A stretch of DNA of 64,000 bases from Penium margaritaceum. Lineage: Eukaryota; Streptophyta; Zygnematophyceae; Desmidiales; Peniaceae. The notes beneath the pieces were generated by a model. That model was given only the letters and a program-made list of their open reading frames with translations, searched no databases and was not told where the DNA came from. The first letter of the stretch is position 1. Each line of letters opens with the position of its first letter. The translations under genes were made by a program, and so were the position numbers. The stretch lies in contig SZWC01003895.1 in the NCBI GenBank assembly GCA_023375785.1, positions 6,090 to 70,089 of the forward strand, in the 5' to 3' direction. Positions 43,451 through 54,844 of the stretch are shown piece after piece.

Positions 43451-43639
43451 CTTCTGTACCCCCCATTTCTCCCTACACTCGGGCTGGTCGTCTCCACACT
43501 TTTCCCTTGCACTCTCACCCTGTCGTCTCTGGTGACCCTGGTCTCCGTGCCCTTAGCCTAGTAACCACCTCCTCACCCCCTGTTGTGTCTGTCGTGCATC
43601 CCATAACCTCACTTGGATAATCTCATGCAATAGGAGTTT

Positions 43640-45270
43640 TGCCTGGCTCTTGACACCTCTTTCGCTGGGTATGGCACCTTATGCTTTGCAGTTGCTAGTA
43701 TGTCCCCTCTTCCACCTGAATCCCTGACAGTGCATGGTGCTTGCAGTGTGTCCAACTCCACTAAGCAGGTCATGCGAGTGGAACTTGAATCCCTCTCTGA
43801 GCATGGTGTCAACGAGCTGGTTGGTCTCCCTCCTAGGTACAAAGCAGTGGCTGCAAAGTGGGTTTACCAGTGAAAGCTGAATCCCAACAACAATTTTGAG
43901 CGATACAAGGCACGGCTTACAACAGAAGGTTTCTGTTAAGTCCCAGGGGTTGATTTTGATGAGACGTTTGCCCCAGTTGGTCGCGATACCACTGCCATAG
44001 CATTGCTCAGCGTGTTGGCCTAGCATGACCGGGAACTTGAACACATTGATGTCAATAATGCCTTTCTTCATGGAAGGAATGACGAGGAAATCTACATGGT
44101 GCGACCACCTGGCTTCACATATGGAACAAATCGGATATGGTATTTGAGCAAGGCCCTCTATGGGTTCAAGCTGTCCCCACGCTGTTGGAACCGGGAGATT
44201 ACAGCTACCTTGGAAAAAGGGAGTTTCATAGGAGCACTATCGATCCTGCCTTGTTCCTCAGTGCTCCCTCTGGACCGCTTGTTACTATCCTTGTCTATGT
44301 AGATGACCTTTTGATTGCATGTCCCAGTGTCATAGTTTTCCAGTCCACAAAGGCTCTCTTGCAATCCGCATACAAGATGAAGGACCTCGGTCAAGCTCGT
44401 GTTTTTCTAGTCATGGAGCTAGAGTGTGATCACTCGCGCCGCACCTTACACATCCATCAGGCTGCGTATGTCCGCAGTCTGGGGGAGCAATTTGGACCAC
44501 TTCTAACAGCTGTCCCCTCAGCTTCTACACCCATGACCCCAACGGGTCAACCACTAATGAATTCCCTGGAATTGTCAAAACCGGGTTGACTGTGGACGTG
44601 ACAGACTATCTCAAGGCCATTGGCTCCTTAATCTACCTTGCCACCACTACTTGTGCTGACGTTGCCTTTGCTGTGAAATTTCTCTCTCAGTTCTCCCAGT
44701 GCCCTAGAGAGTGCCACCTCAAGGCTGCATTGCGCATAGTGCACTATGCACTCTCCACACCACGACTTGGACTAATCTTTCATACACAACCCTCAGTGCT
44801 TCTTGACGGGTTTACTAGTAACGACTAGGCACATGACACCAATGCACGAAGTAGAACAGGATATATCTTCACGATTGGTAGGACTGCCCTCTTTTGGAAG
44901 AGCAGAAAACAAGGGTGTGTTACCCGCAACACAGCTAAGGCTAAGTTCGTGGCTCTTGGCAAAGGTACGTGTGAATCTGTCTAGTTTGTCTACCTGCTAT
45001 AGCAGCTGCGTCTCCCCACTTTTTGCATCACTCTGCGCTATGATAACCAAATCACAAAACTCACAGCAGAAAGCAACCGCATGCATCATTCATGCACCAA
45101 GCATATAAATGTGGAGCATCACTTTGTTCGTAAGTGCACTGCTGTTGGCATTGTCCGAGTTTCTTGTGTGGATACACAATCACAAAGGGCTGACTTTCTC
45201 ACCAAGGCTCTCAGTAGAAATGTCATCAAGTGTGCCGCCCATGCCGTTGGTCTTACCTATCCCCATGATC
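43640..45270 (+). pseudogene. C4 reverse transcriptase and RNase H region
   Basis: RT blocks: YELVDLP-like context near 43,810, DVNNAFLHGR-type context near 44,050, KALYGFKLSPRCWNREI near 44,150, ILVYVDDLLIACPS near 44,290 (YVDD), KMKDLGQARVFLVMELE near 44,380. RNase H follows: YLATTTCADVAFAVKFLSQF near 44,640 and ADFLTKALSR near 45,190. Confidence 0.92.
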
Positions 45271-45289
45271 CAGGGTGACGTGCTTGATG

Positions 45290-45702
45290 TCTGCCTGTCA
45301 AGTTGTCACCTCCACGCTCATGCAATACTGTGTGTGCCTTTCTTCCACTACTTGTGGGATATTTGTCTGCGGGTCATGGGAAAATGTCACTCACATCTCT
45401 ATTTTCTCTTTTTTCACTATCCAGGGTACACACACACACACACACACACACATACACATACACACACATGTATAGATTGAGTGACCATGGACATACCTGG
45501 GTAGCCTTCACCCAAGGACGCCTTTGCTGCTAACTCCAGACTCATGAAGCAGTCATCAAGCTACCCAAGAGTGCCCTCTAGCACAAGCATGGCTCACATT
45601 TGAATATTTTGCTATGGCGTGGTAGATGCTAGGGCTCGTGAATTCTCAGTGCCGATGCCTGCATTAAGGTTGTTTGCCTCTTGGTGTTTTGGGGGAGCTG
45701 CA
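45290..45702 (+). other. C4 tail with (CA)n and polypurine tract
   Basis: Matches the tail at 31,206-31,580. The CA run lies at 45,428-45,472 (interrupted by TA). TTTTGGGGGAGCTGCA (45,687-45,702) is the polypurine tract next to the LTR. Confidence 0.88.
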
Positions 45703-46016
45703 TGTTATCCTGGCTGCTTATCCTTAGGGGGCCACCGTGTCGGTCTCTGGCCGCACACTGGTGAGTAGCCACCCATGGATAGTTCCGAGAGGTCAGGCTC
45801 GACCCTCGGGTGGCGGTGGATGCTCACCCGAGTTGTTGCTCGGTTTGGGTATGCACTCACCGGTGACTTAGACTCTTCCTCCCCCTTCCACGTCTACTGT
45901 CTTTGTTGTGATGATTGATTCTAGGGCAAACCCTACCACATCCATTGTGTGCGACACTCTCCTGCTCACTGTTGTTCTTTCACACCGTCCCGTGAGAAAT
46001 TCAAATTTGTAAAGTA
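45703..46016 (+). repeat. C4 3' LTR
   Basis: About 314 bp, the partner of 38,028-38,340; shared blocks include CACACTGGTGAGTAGCCACC and GGCAAACCCTACCACATCCA. Confidence 0.9.
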
Positions 46017-46117
46017 TCCGAAACGTTACATCCACGAATTCAATGTCTTGTGACTTGTGACTTGTTCTTGCTCATCTTTTGTCCTACACCTGTCAAGCAA
46101 TCATGGCCTCTCTTAGA

Positions 46118-46371
46118 TGAGATTGCCAGGAAGCTTCCTAGCATGCTTGCGAGTGACTGGGCATCAGTGCTCAGTCAGCTCGTGGCATCAACGCAGGTCG
46201 GAATCAAAATGGAAAGGGTTTGGCTAGGATACACAAACATAATGTCAAATGGGATTCCATAATTAAAACACATGCAGAGAGAGATACAACAATAAGCCAC
46301 TAAAACCTAAATAGCTGTCAGGCCTGGTGCACAGCCAATGCAACTAGGGACGTGTTTGGCTGTGCACCAGG
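46118..46371 (-). repeat. L1 3' LTR with adjoining 14-bp inverted repeat
   Basis: The LTR is 46,118-46,337. Its inner end CCTGGTGCACAGCC (46,323-46,336) is followed after 21 bases by its exact reverse complement GGCTGTGCACCAGG (46,358-46,371), so the LTR start lies in a potential stem-loop. The block CCTGGTGCACAGCCAAT also recurs at 47,923-47,939 inside L1. No clear polypurine tract. Confidence 0.75.
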
Positions 46372-47019
46372 AGCAACTCGCGCAAAACTATGCAAACTGC
46401 CAGAACGACCCAACCAAGGCTGAAACACTCGCCCAGTCATAACTTCCTACACAGGCGTCAGATGGACGTATCGTTTGAACCAGAATGACCAGCAAGACAA
46501 GCCGGGCACGTCCATAACGTGCAAGGCAAGTCTCCTCATGACCCGGGAACATGTCTCCGGGTACCCGGGTCTCAACCAACGAGCAAGGTACATAACAAAG
46601 AACTTGGAAACACGTCACGAGCTCGCGACACGCACACACTGGTTCAAGGCTCTTCATCTCCACGTTGCACCGGTACGACCCATCAGTTGCACGGGTCTTA
46701 ACCAGAGCCACCTAAGGTCTCCTTATGACCTTGGAACATGTCTCCAGGTGCCCGAGTCTTGACCACCGAGAAAAATCTAGCAACTACACTCCCACAAGCC
46801 TGGATGCCGGAACGTAGCAAGTGCATCACACCAGCAATATCGTAGGTGATAATGCAGTCTCGGGATCTCTAAAATACTTGTGGTGCCACAATCGTTGTGT
46901 GGAGTGGTGGCGGCTCAAAGCCCACACAATAACACTTTCCCTGGGCCATAGAGACTGACAATGCAACACTTGTAGCATGACACACACCTACATAACAAGT
47001 ACATGGTGGTCTTAAGGTG
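46372..47019. other. L1 3' non-coding part
   Basis: No frame of note. Short repeated phrases ACATGTCTCC(G/A)GGT(A/G)CCCG at about 46,548 and 46,737. At 46,860-46,945 it matches the start of the L1-related fragment in C5 (59,165-59,240: GTGGTGCCACAATCGTTGTG). Confidence 0.55.
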
Positions 47020-47427
47020 TTAGGTCTCCTCTTTACACCGGTAGAACGCACCAAGTATGCAGTTCTCAACCATCACCACCTTGACCCATGTCCACCACGG
47101 AGTCATAGTGCCTCTAAGCGTTGTGCATAGGGAGGCGTCTGTCAAAAACACACAATTAAACAACCCCCTGTGTGGTAGAGCCCGACAGTAAAAGCAAAGC
47201 TGATAGTTGTGCACAACATCCCCCATGAGGAGGGAGCACGGCTCCCCCATGGCCACATACACCTGCATAGCAACAGCAAGGGTGAGAACGATGTAGGTGG
47301 GATGTGTGCGCACGTAGCCTTTTCCCACCGTGTAGTCGACACTGTCAACACCTTTTTTTCTCTCGTAGTCGTTGTTGCTCTCGTTACCTATTGATGTTAC
47401 TTGTGCAGCATTGAGGGCCTCCTCCAA
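47020..47427 (-). CDS. L1 minus-strand frame, unrecognised
   Basis: A 135-codon frame opening MEEALNAAQVTSIGNESNND, with a hydrophobic centre (TYIVLTLAVAMQVYVAMG) and several cysteines after it. No known domain. In element direction it lies downstream of the alanine-rich frames. Possibly part of one larger decayed L1 protein. Confidence 0.25.
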   Translation of the reverse strand: MEEALNAAQVTSIGNESNNDYERKKGVDSVDYTVGKGYVRTHPTYIVLTLAVAMQVYVAMGEPCSLLMGDVVHNYQLCFYCRALPHRGLFNCVFLTDASLCTTLRGTMTPWWTWVKVVMVENCILGAFYRCKEET

Positions 47428-47469
47428 CTACATCACCTGTTGTATGTCTACCAGTTGCTGAGTTGCACA

Positions 47470-49300
47470 TCACCACGTGGACTTTGAAGCGTTGAGATGC
47501 GTGTACAGCTCGTCGAGCTCTGCTTTGGTTGCCGGCCAGTCAGCTGCATCTGCGACATGCAGGCGGTCAGTCGCAAAACAAACCTCATGGTGTATCTCTA
47601 TCGCGTGCGTGTCGGCACCAGCCACTGCCTCTTGTAGCCTTGCCGCCTTGCCACGTAGGTCACAGTCCTTTGTGTCAGCCGTCAAATCATCTATCGCCTG
47701 GCCGCCAGATGTTGGCAGGGCGTCGGCACCAGAAAACGCGTCGATATCTGCGGCATCTACACCTGCATGAGCTACTACTATGGAGGAACCGGCTGCTGCT
47801 GACACATCTGTCACTCGGTCATTGACTGCTGGCCAGACGTCGGCATCCATCGGTGGATCTGCCTCTACGGAGTTGTCACTGTCATTGGGAGCCTGTACGA
47901 CATCCAAGGGCTCCTCCAAACCCCTGGTGCACAGCCAATTGTCCACCTAACCCTGAACGTCCACACGTCCCCAACGTGCATCCTATAGAGACCACTCAGA
48001 TGCCTAGAGATGCATGTGTACATCCTCCATGTACTCCTTGGCAGCCCGTCGTGCTAGAACATCTGCAGTGTAACAACGGTTGCTGGCCTCCCGGAGCTCG
48101 GCCATGCGAACCTACACCTGCGCCTCTACTCGAGCCATGACTGTCTCTTGCTCATCGACTGTGGAGTGCAGGCGCTTGGGTACGGGAACTGCAGCTCGGA
48201 AGTTTGTGGCTGTGTCGTCGGCTAAAACCGCCATGGTGTTAGCAATGCTGGTCAGGGCAGCCATGAGCCAAAGGTTTTACAACTCGCTCTACATCCTCCA
48301 TGGTTGCCATACTTCTAGGGATGACTGCTCTAAGCTCATCAGATGCCGTGGAAACAACCACCACTTGCCTGTCAATAGTGTCAACCACGGTAACGGCTGC
48401 TCTTGCATGGGCTGCCGCTGCTGAGGCATCCACTGATATCGCATCCTCCACTTGTTGGTGCAATTCTGACTGCCTCTACACTACACCATGCAACATCCAC
48501 TCAGCAACCTCGAGGTGCGTGTACAAATCCTTGACGTCTACTACTACTATCCAAAGACCTGCGGCATCTGATGTACTCAAACGTGTGCTCGTTGCACACA
48601 GCTTAAGCGTGAGGTCTTGCAGATGCCTGACCGCACGTGCCATTGCACCCTCCTGGTTGCAAAGCGCAAAGTGTAGACGCTCGAGCGTAGAGGCCGCCTC
48701 AGCAGCTGGTCTATGAGCTGTTGCTCGAGCTGCACCTCCACACACAGCTGCGGCAATGGCGCCAGCCACACATGATGCGCTAGCCATCTACACCTCATCT
48801 GCCTCTCCCCATGGTACCTCAGCATATATACCTGCAATGGCTACAGCTACGATAGCATCTACCCTTGCGGAGGCTGCACCGGCTATTGCAAGGGTGGTAG
48901 CTATCATGGTCTCTACACCAGCAAGGGAATCCACTTTTAGCATCTCGTTTGTCGCAATAAGTATTGCTGCTGCTACTCTCAAGATGTTAGTGGCTTCCAA
49001 CACGCCCATTGCCTGGACGTCTGCTCCAAGGGCGTCAAGTGTCACTGCCACTGCTGCATCGTTCACTGCTACTGCCACACCTGCCACAACGGTCATGGTC
49101 AGTGCACCATAAACTCTAGTCTCCATCTCCATCTCCATCTCAACGTTAGCCTCTAACTCTGTGTCGGACCACTCGTCAACCTGCGACTCCGCGTCGGACC
49201 ACTCCTCGGATGACTCGTCCTCACTGAGAGCGTCTTGTTGTGTACCACCTCCCATCCCATCCCTCTTGAACTCTCCGGTGGTCATCAGCGGACACTCCAT
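47470..49300 (-). pseudogene. L1 alanine-rich repetitive coding region
   Basis: A largely readable minus-strand region. It starts near 49,300 with an acidic segment (LSEDESSEEWSDAESQVDEW), then long Ala/Val/Met-rich helical stretches. Two similar modules end in LYTHL motifs: DLYTHLEVAEW near 48,500 and DELYTHLNAS near 47,490, each preceded by a TSDAA/ADAAD-type phrase and a Leu/Glu-rich helix. That pattern suggests repeated helical or coiled-coil units. No zinc knuckle, protease or polymerase motif is seen. It could be a gag-like structural protein or captured host sequence. It is broken; treated as part of a fossil. Confidence 0.45.
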
Positions 49301-51150
49301 CCCCCCCTCAATCTACACATTAGCAAAAGCTGAGAAGGGAAGCCACACCAACCATATGACCAAGGACGAGGGAGTCAGCTCTGCGGTAACGTTGACCACT
49401 ACTGTTGTTGCTACTGCCTCCTAGCCACGTCTAACTAAACGTTTTGTCCGCAACCTCGTGTGCTGAGTTCAAGCGTGAGGAGCACGAGCAGAAGGGACTA
49501 CCAGAGAAGCGAAGGGGTCAGAGGTCAAAATGACTCTGATTGACTCTAGGATGAAGCAGAGGGCATCAAATGTAAAGATAATGTGAGGAGGCATGGCAGC
49601 GTCTGGCGACGCCACTAACAGGGGTGAGGATGGATGGCGAGGAGGAAGATGGGGGTGTCTACAGGGGTATGGTCGCAACAACCCACTGAGAGACAGCATG
49701 GTCTATGAGCTATTCCACCATGCGCTTTAGACCCTGGAGCTCTGTGTACAACATATATGACCAATCACCTCACCCCTGAAACGGTGTATTGACAAGTGTA
49801 TTGGGAAGTGAACATATTAGTGAACATGGAATTCTAAAAAAAATTAGAACCAAGTACACATAATCCATGATAACTAGCACCTTACATAAGGAATGTATAT
49901 CCGGGCCCTATAGACATGAATTGATGTTGATATTTTCTGAAAAATGTTTACACGTAGGAATACACATTTTGATACATCAATTGTTGCGTGCATAAATTTA
50001 GGGTGATTAACCATAACTCGCGTACAACACCGCCATAGCTCTACTGAGGGGTGCCACAATACATGCCGAGAACATCTCTGAGTCTGATGGTGAAGAAGGA
50101 CGGGACCATATCTAGGGCAATCGCCACCAGGTAGGACGCTGACGACACTGGCGCCAACCATGGTGCCGATGGCCACAATAGTAGCAAGCAAAGCCGTTAA
50201 ACGCTTGAGACATATACCACGGCTGCAACTACCACTATGGAAGCGACCCCTACCACGCATGCAGTGTCAGTGCAAACCGTGGCGCCGACTGCACTCCCTA
50301 CCACACTAGTGTGCTCATCTCAGGAGCCTAGCATTGATGAGCGCACATGGCACTCGCTTCCCTTCGGACAAGACCACAAGGGGAGGTGGGCGATCGAAGC
50401 ACAGTCTCTCAGATGTGCTATGACACTGTCACAAGGACGGCCACCACCACGTTGGTGGTGCGTTTGCTGTGCGACAGCTACATAATTGTTGTACTGTTAT
50501 TGCACTGGCAATACAATGTGTGACCTCAAGTCGTCTTTGATGCTGCTCCTAGTGTCGCTGATGCCAACAATCACCATCGACGTCGACGGCGGTGGTCCCC
50601 ACTACATTTCTTGCCGTTGGTAACATTGCAAGCAGTGCCAATGCGGCTACGGCTGCTGCTACTGCACCGGTCGCCATCACCAACCGACGGCTGTGACCTC
50701 CAACCACCTCTTTGCTGCTGCTGCTAATACCGCGTCTCACGCAATTCTTGTTCCTGCTGCGGTCATCGTCCTTTTTTTCTGGTTTACCAAACAATCTTGT
50801 GCCTGTGGGATACCCCCTCTCGGGGTTTTTCTATAATGCCCCACTCGTGGACGCCCCTGTACTTTTTTTGTCACTGCCTGGCTTGACCCTTGCTGGGAGC
50901 AAAGTGGGAGGGGGAAGCTCGTGCCTTCCTTGTGCGCGCGGCCGGCCGACGGCCGCCCGTCAGCCGCCCTTGCGCCTCTCGGCTAGTGGGAGGCCAGCGT
51001 TTTGCCGGCATGTACCGGCTCCTGCTTAAGTGCTCGGCCGACGCTCTATCACACCCTCGGTCGGCACGACAGGCCCAACAGGCGGGCACCTCTCCCCTCG
51101 TATGGGGTCCCCTGTGTCGGGTCCCCCTCAAACCCGACGGTAGTATTTGC
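49301..51150. other. L1 middle, no gene assigned
   Basis: Mixed sequence. Short minus-strand Ala-rich frames (for example 50,549-50,794) and, at 50,935-51,130, a very GC-rich patch with nested palindromes (GCGCGGCCGGCCGACGGCCG). No motif recognised. Confidence 0.45.
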
Positions 51151-51957
51151 TACATCAACTGCTGCTACAGCTGTTACAAAAACTACTACTGCATCTATTG
51201 CGGCTGCTGCAGCTGCTCGTCGCCACTACTACAGCTACTCGCCGCCGCTACAACAGCTTCTCACCATTGCTGCAGCTACCCGCCACTATTGTTGCTATTA
51301 CTGTTATGGCTACTACGTCGGTTGTTGCAGCTGCTACACGTGCTCGCCACCACTCCTGCATCTTTTTGCTGCCACTACTCTTGCCATTGTTGCTGCAACT
51401 CCTGCTGCCACATCCAGTGCTGCAGCAACTGCCAGCTGCTACTTTTGCGGCTGATTCTAAAGCTATTGCCCTGCGCAGCTACTGGTGCAACTACTTGCCA
51501 CCGCCGTTGCTAAAGCTGCCCACCAGTGCTGTTGCTGCTGCCGTGGCTCCTCTTGCCACTACCATTGTTGTTGTAACTGCCCGACGCTGCTGCTATTGAT
51601 TTAGCTGCTAGCCTCCACCGTTAATACTCCGGTTGCGATTGTGGTTGCTGCTCTCCGCCGCTACTACTCCAGCTGCTCGTTGCCGCCGCTGTTGTTACTT
51701 CTACTGGTGTTACAACTGCTACAACTGCTGCCCGTAGCCACTGGTGCTACATGTACTTCCTGTCGCTCCTGCTGCTATGGCTGTTGTTGCCGATGTGGCT
51801 TGCAGCTGCCGCCACTGCCTCTGCTGCCTGCGCTGCAATGTAGTCGTGATGGGTCCTCCCAGGACCTGTTGCGCTGCTGTGGGTGGCTGCCGTTATTGCC
51901 ACTTATTACTGCTCTTGCTACATCTCTGCTGCAAAAACACGAGTTGTGGCTCGTTTG
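51150..51957. repeat. Degenerate CTG/CTA triplet-rich region of L1
   Basis: About 0.8 kb of imperfect three-base periodicity (CTACTG, GCTGCT, GCCGCT) next to the L1 primer-binding site, so in the element's leader. Long frames appear on the plus strand, but they are low complexity (Leu/Cys/Ser/Thr-rich) and not called as genes. Confidence 0.7.
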
Positions 51958-52192
51958 CTCTGATACCAAAATGAGATTGCCAAGGAAGCCTCCTAGCACG
52001 CTTACCACTTACTCGGCGTCAGCGCTCAGTCAGCTCACAGCGTCAATGCAGGTCAGACGCAAAACGGCAAGGGTTTGGCTAGGCGACAAAAACAGAGCGT
52101 CAAATATGCTTCCATAATCAAAACACATGCAAAGAGAGAAACAACAATGTGCCACAGCCACCTAAATCGCTGTCAGGTCTGATGTGCAGCCA
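51958..52192 (-). repeat. L1 primer-binding site and 5' LTR
   Basis: Primer-binding site at 51,958-51,968 (minus strand TGGTATCAGAG), LTR at 51,972-52,192. The C5 LTR starts only 11 bases further right, so C5 and L1 abut. Confidence 0.78.
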
Positions 52193-52203
52193 GCGCAGCC
52201 AGG

Positions 52204-52846
52204 TGTTGGTTGTGGCTATCGAACACTCAAGTGACCTCTTGACTCTATCCACTCACGCACACCATTACTGCATATGACTGAGCAGATATGAAGCTGTGGG
52301 TCATGCATCACTGGCGCCTCTGTCGGGTGCAAGATTGACATGAGCTCGTTCGTGCTCAGTTCTGCCAGAGAGAGTGTTTGCTGATTTTAGTGTTTGGTGA
52401 TTAGCTATTACATGGCTGAAACATAATGGAGAGTGCTTGAGAGATGCATGCTCAGCATACGCTCGTGGTCGATGTGGCTCACTGTTTTCAACTGCTTTGC
52501 ATGCTGTGCTAGTTTTGTATCTTGTTGCACTGGGTTGCTGATCCTACGGGGCCACACTCTTGATCTCTTCGAGGTGTGAGTAACCACGATGGCTTTTGCC
52601 GACCGGTTCGGTTCAACCCCAGGGTGGCAGTCGAGCCCCACATGGAGCTGCTTGTGTGGGTGGCCCGGTCAACCGTATGCTAAGAGCTTGCTAGCTCTTG
52701 ACTCTCGTAACTGTTTCCTTTCGCAGTTCTTAAGATTTTCACCAACTCCTCACTCCTCCTCTCGACATGGATGTTGCGTGAACTTTGCTTGCATGGTAGA
52801 GAGAGTGTGTTGGCATCTTGCCGCTACCTACTAGTGTCAGAGCAGG
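52204..52846 (+). repeat. C5 5' LTR and primer-binding site
   Basis: LTR 52,204-52,831, then TAGTGTCAGAGCAGG (52,832-52,846), a decayed form of TGGTATCAGAGCAGG. Confidence 0.82.
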
Positions 52847-54844
52847 AGGGAAACCATACCTCCCCTCAACCAATCCTAGACCTGTGGTGTTGTATGGAGT
52901 GGCGCTCTTGCCACCATGTCAAGTTCTGCGCCCGCATCTCTCGGAAACCCCATTGCACAACTCGAATCTCATCACGGTACTGTGTCATTGTTGCACAAGT
53001 GCCTACTGCCACTCTCCGCTCGGCACACTGCTCATCCACAGCTCAGCAGCATCACAGCAACCGAGCGCCACAGCACCCGCAACAACATTCTAGCCTAGCG
53101 CTTCAGCTGCGGGCCTTCAGTTCTTGGCCCCGCAGCTTCTTTGCCTTGATCTCTTTGATCTTGCTGTTTCTCTGCACTTATGTGCCACACTGCACTGTCC
53201 CAGAATTCTCACAGCAGAGCAGCCCGTCATCACAGCTTGAGCGGGTGTGCAGTCCAGCACCACCACCAGGATCTCATCTCGAAGTGCTGCCAACCCGCAT
53301 CCCCGCCTCAGAGCAGCCCGCAGCTCATAGCTCTCCGCTGCACCACTCTAAGGTGCCTTGCAACACAACCTGCTGCTCTGCACTTCTCCTGCCCACATCA
53401 ATGCAGTTCTCGGCAGCCCCGCAGTTCTTGATTGTCCCGCTTCTCTCCTGTCACACATCACCTCAGCTTGCAGCTCTCGGCCGCTCAGCACTTCTCCTGA
53501 TGTGAAGCACCGTAGCGCGCAGCCACGCAGTTCTCGGTAGTCCATGCTTCTCCTGTCACGGAGTTTGCATGGTCACGGTAGAACCGTTGCACGGCTCTCG
53601 TGTCTCTAAGTTCTGCATCGGTGTCTGGTCACACTGTCCACAAACCGGGGTAGTCTCCTCAACTTCTCCTTATCTAGTAGTAGCAACAACTGCCGCATAT
53701 GCGGCCTGAGCTGCCATCCCAGCTTTATCACCAGAAGCAGAACAAGTCCCCACTTCTCCAAGGGGCTTGCATGAAAAGGAGCGCATCAACCAGCAAATTG
53801 CACCCCTCAAGGAAGAAGCAGATCGGGCAGGGATCGAGGCATGGTCACGTTGCCACTGCTGTGACAACCCAGGGCACCATCCTTGGGAGGACTACAACCC
53901 GGCGGACGACGAGGCTCGCGCTGACACTACGGAGTGCGCAGCCTGTTGTCAGTCCGCCTCCAATGACTCGCCAACCATGCAGCACGCACCTGTAACGGGG
54001 CTGCCACGTGAACAACGTTGTCCTTCATCTCTTGTAAGCTCTCCCATTTCCCGTAGGACACGCCAGCAAAGACAGCATGCTTTCCCTGATGGGGCACCAT
54101 GAGCTCCACTAGCAGCCACGGCAGAGCCAATCGAGGCAACCTCACGTTGTGTTGCCTCTCCCGCTACATCTCAAGCTACTGTTGCATCCACTGTACCTTC
54201 TGACATCTTCACTATATTGGAAGGAACACTTATTTCTAGTGTTTTTGTCTCTTCCATGTTTGCTACCTCACCGCGTGCTGCACATGCACCTGCGAGCACA
54301 GCTGTTGGCAGGGTAGTTGAAAACTACACGACTGCTGCTATTGACCAAGGACCTCTTGAAGCCATTGCAGTTAACATAACTACGCATGTTGCAGCCGCAA
54401 CTGATTCTGTCGCGGTAGCAGCAGCCTCAGCTACCACTCCTCCAGTGTTGTTGTCTCCATCCAGATCTCCACTGCTCAAGTGTTCCACGTAGCAGCATCA
54501 TCATCGCTTGGTCATCAGATCCGCATCCTGGTTATCGGTGCAGCTGCCATCTCCACCCTCATGGGGGCCGTCCTTGTTGGAGTCACATGTGTCGTTGTCT
54601 CTGCATCTTCCTCTGTAGCAATCATCGCAGCAGCAGCTGCATTTCTGCCACCATTCGGCCTGTGGTGTTAGCTGCAGTGAGCCTTGTTGCTTGGGCGCCC
54701 CTCTGTTCTCTTCTCCCTTTCTCTCCTATGGTCGTATTTGTGTGTTCCAGTCCTTGTCTTGCAGCGCTATCCATTGGATCATCTTCCCTTCATTCTTTTT
54801 CACGCACACTAGGGCAAGGGAAACTTTGTCGAAAAAATCCTTGA
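52847..54844 (+). other. C5 leader with possible extra frames
   Basis: Two kilobases before gag. The frame at 53,767-54,102 opens MHEKERINQQIAPLKEEADR and has a Cys/His cluster (CHCCDNPGHH); 54,120-54,490 is Ala/Thr/Val-rich and resembles the C4 leader at 39,160-39,500. Non-coding otherwise. Confidence 0.5.

Larger units (their letters stand above)
38028..46016 (+). mobile_element. C4: Ty1/copia fossil, all main parts present
   Basis: Plus-strand, 8.0 kb: 5' LTR 38,028-38,340, primer-binding site, a 1.9-kb leader, gag, CCHC knuckle, protease, pre-integrase, integrase, Ser/Pro linker, reverse transcriptase, RNase H, a tail with (CA)n, polypurine tract, 3' LTR 45,703-46,016. The LTRs are about four-fifths identical by eye, so the copy is old; the reading frames are broken many times. 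Its gag, tail and LTR family are shared with C1, C2 and the 31.2-kb tail. No target duplication was found. Confidence 0.92.
46118..52192 (-). mobile_element. L1: LTR-bounded element without recognisable pol (LARD-like)
   Basis: Two direct repeats of matching length, 46,118-46,337 (220 bp) and 51,972-52,192 (221 bp), bound 5.6 kb. Read on the minus strand both begin TGGCTG and end CAATCTCA, giving the TG...CA form of LTRs. TGGTATCAGAG (minus strand, 51,958-51,968) lies three bases inside the right repeat, a standard primer-binding site, so the element runs right to left. No gag, protease, RT or integrase motif was found on either strand; the inside is alanine-rich, triplet-rich sequence. This matches the LARD concept (large retrotransposon derivative mobilised in trans), but an old element whose pol is beyond recognition is also possible. 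The repeats are roughly three-quarters identical by eye, so it is old and certainly broken. Confidence 0.72.

Noticed and set aside
50890-52117. Long plus-strand Cys/Ser/Thr/Leu-rich frames
   Set aside because: They arise from degenerate CTG/CTA triplets that stay open in several frames at once; all three plus frames give similar low-complexity proteins.
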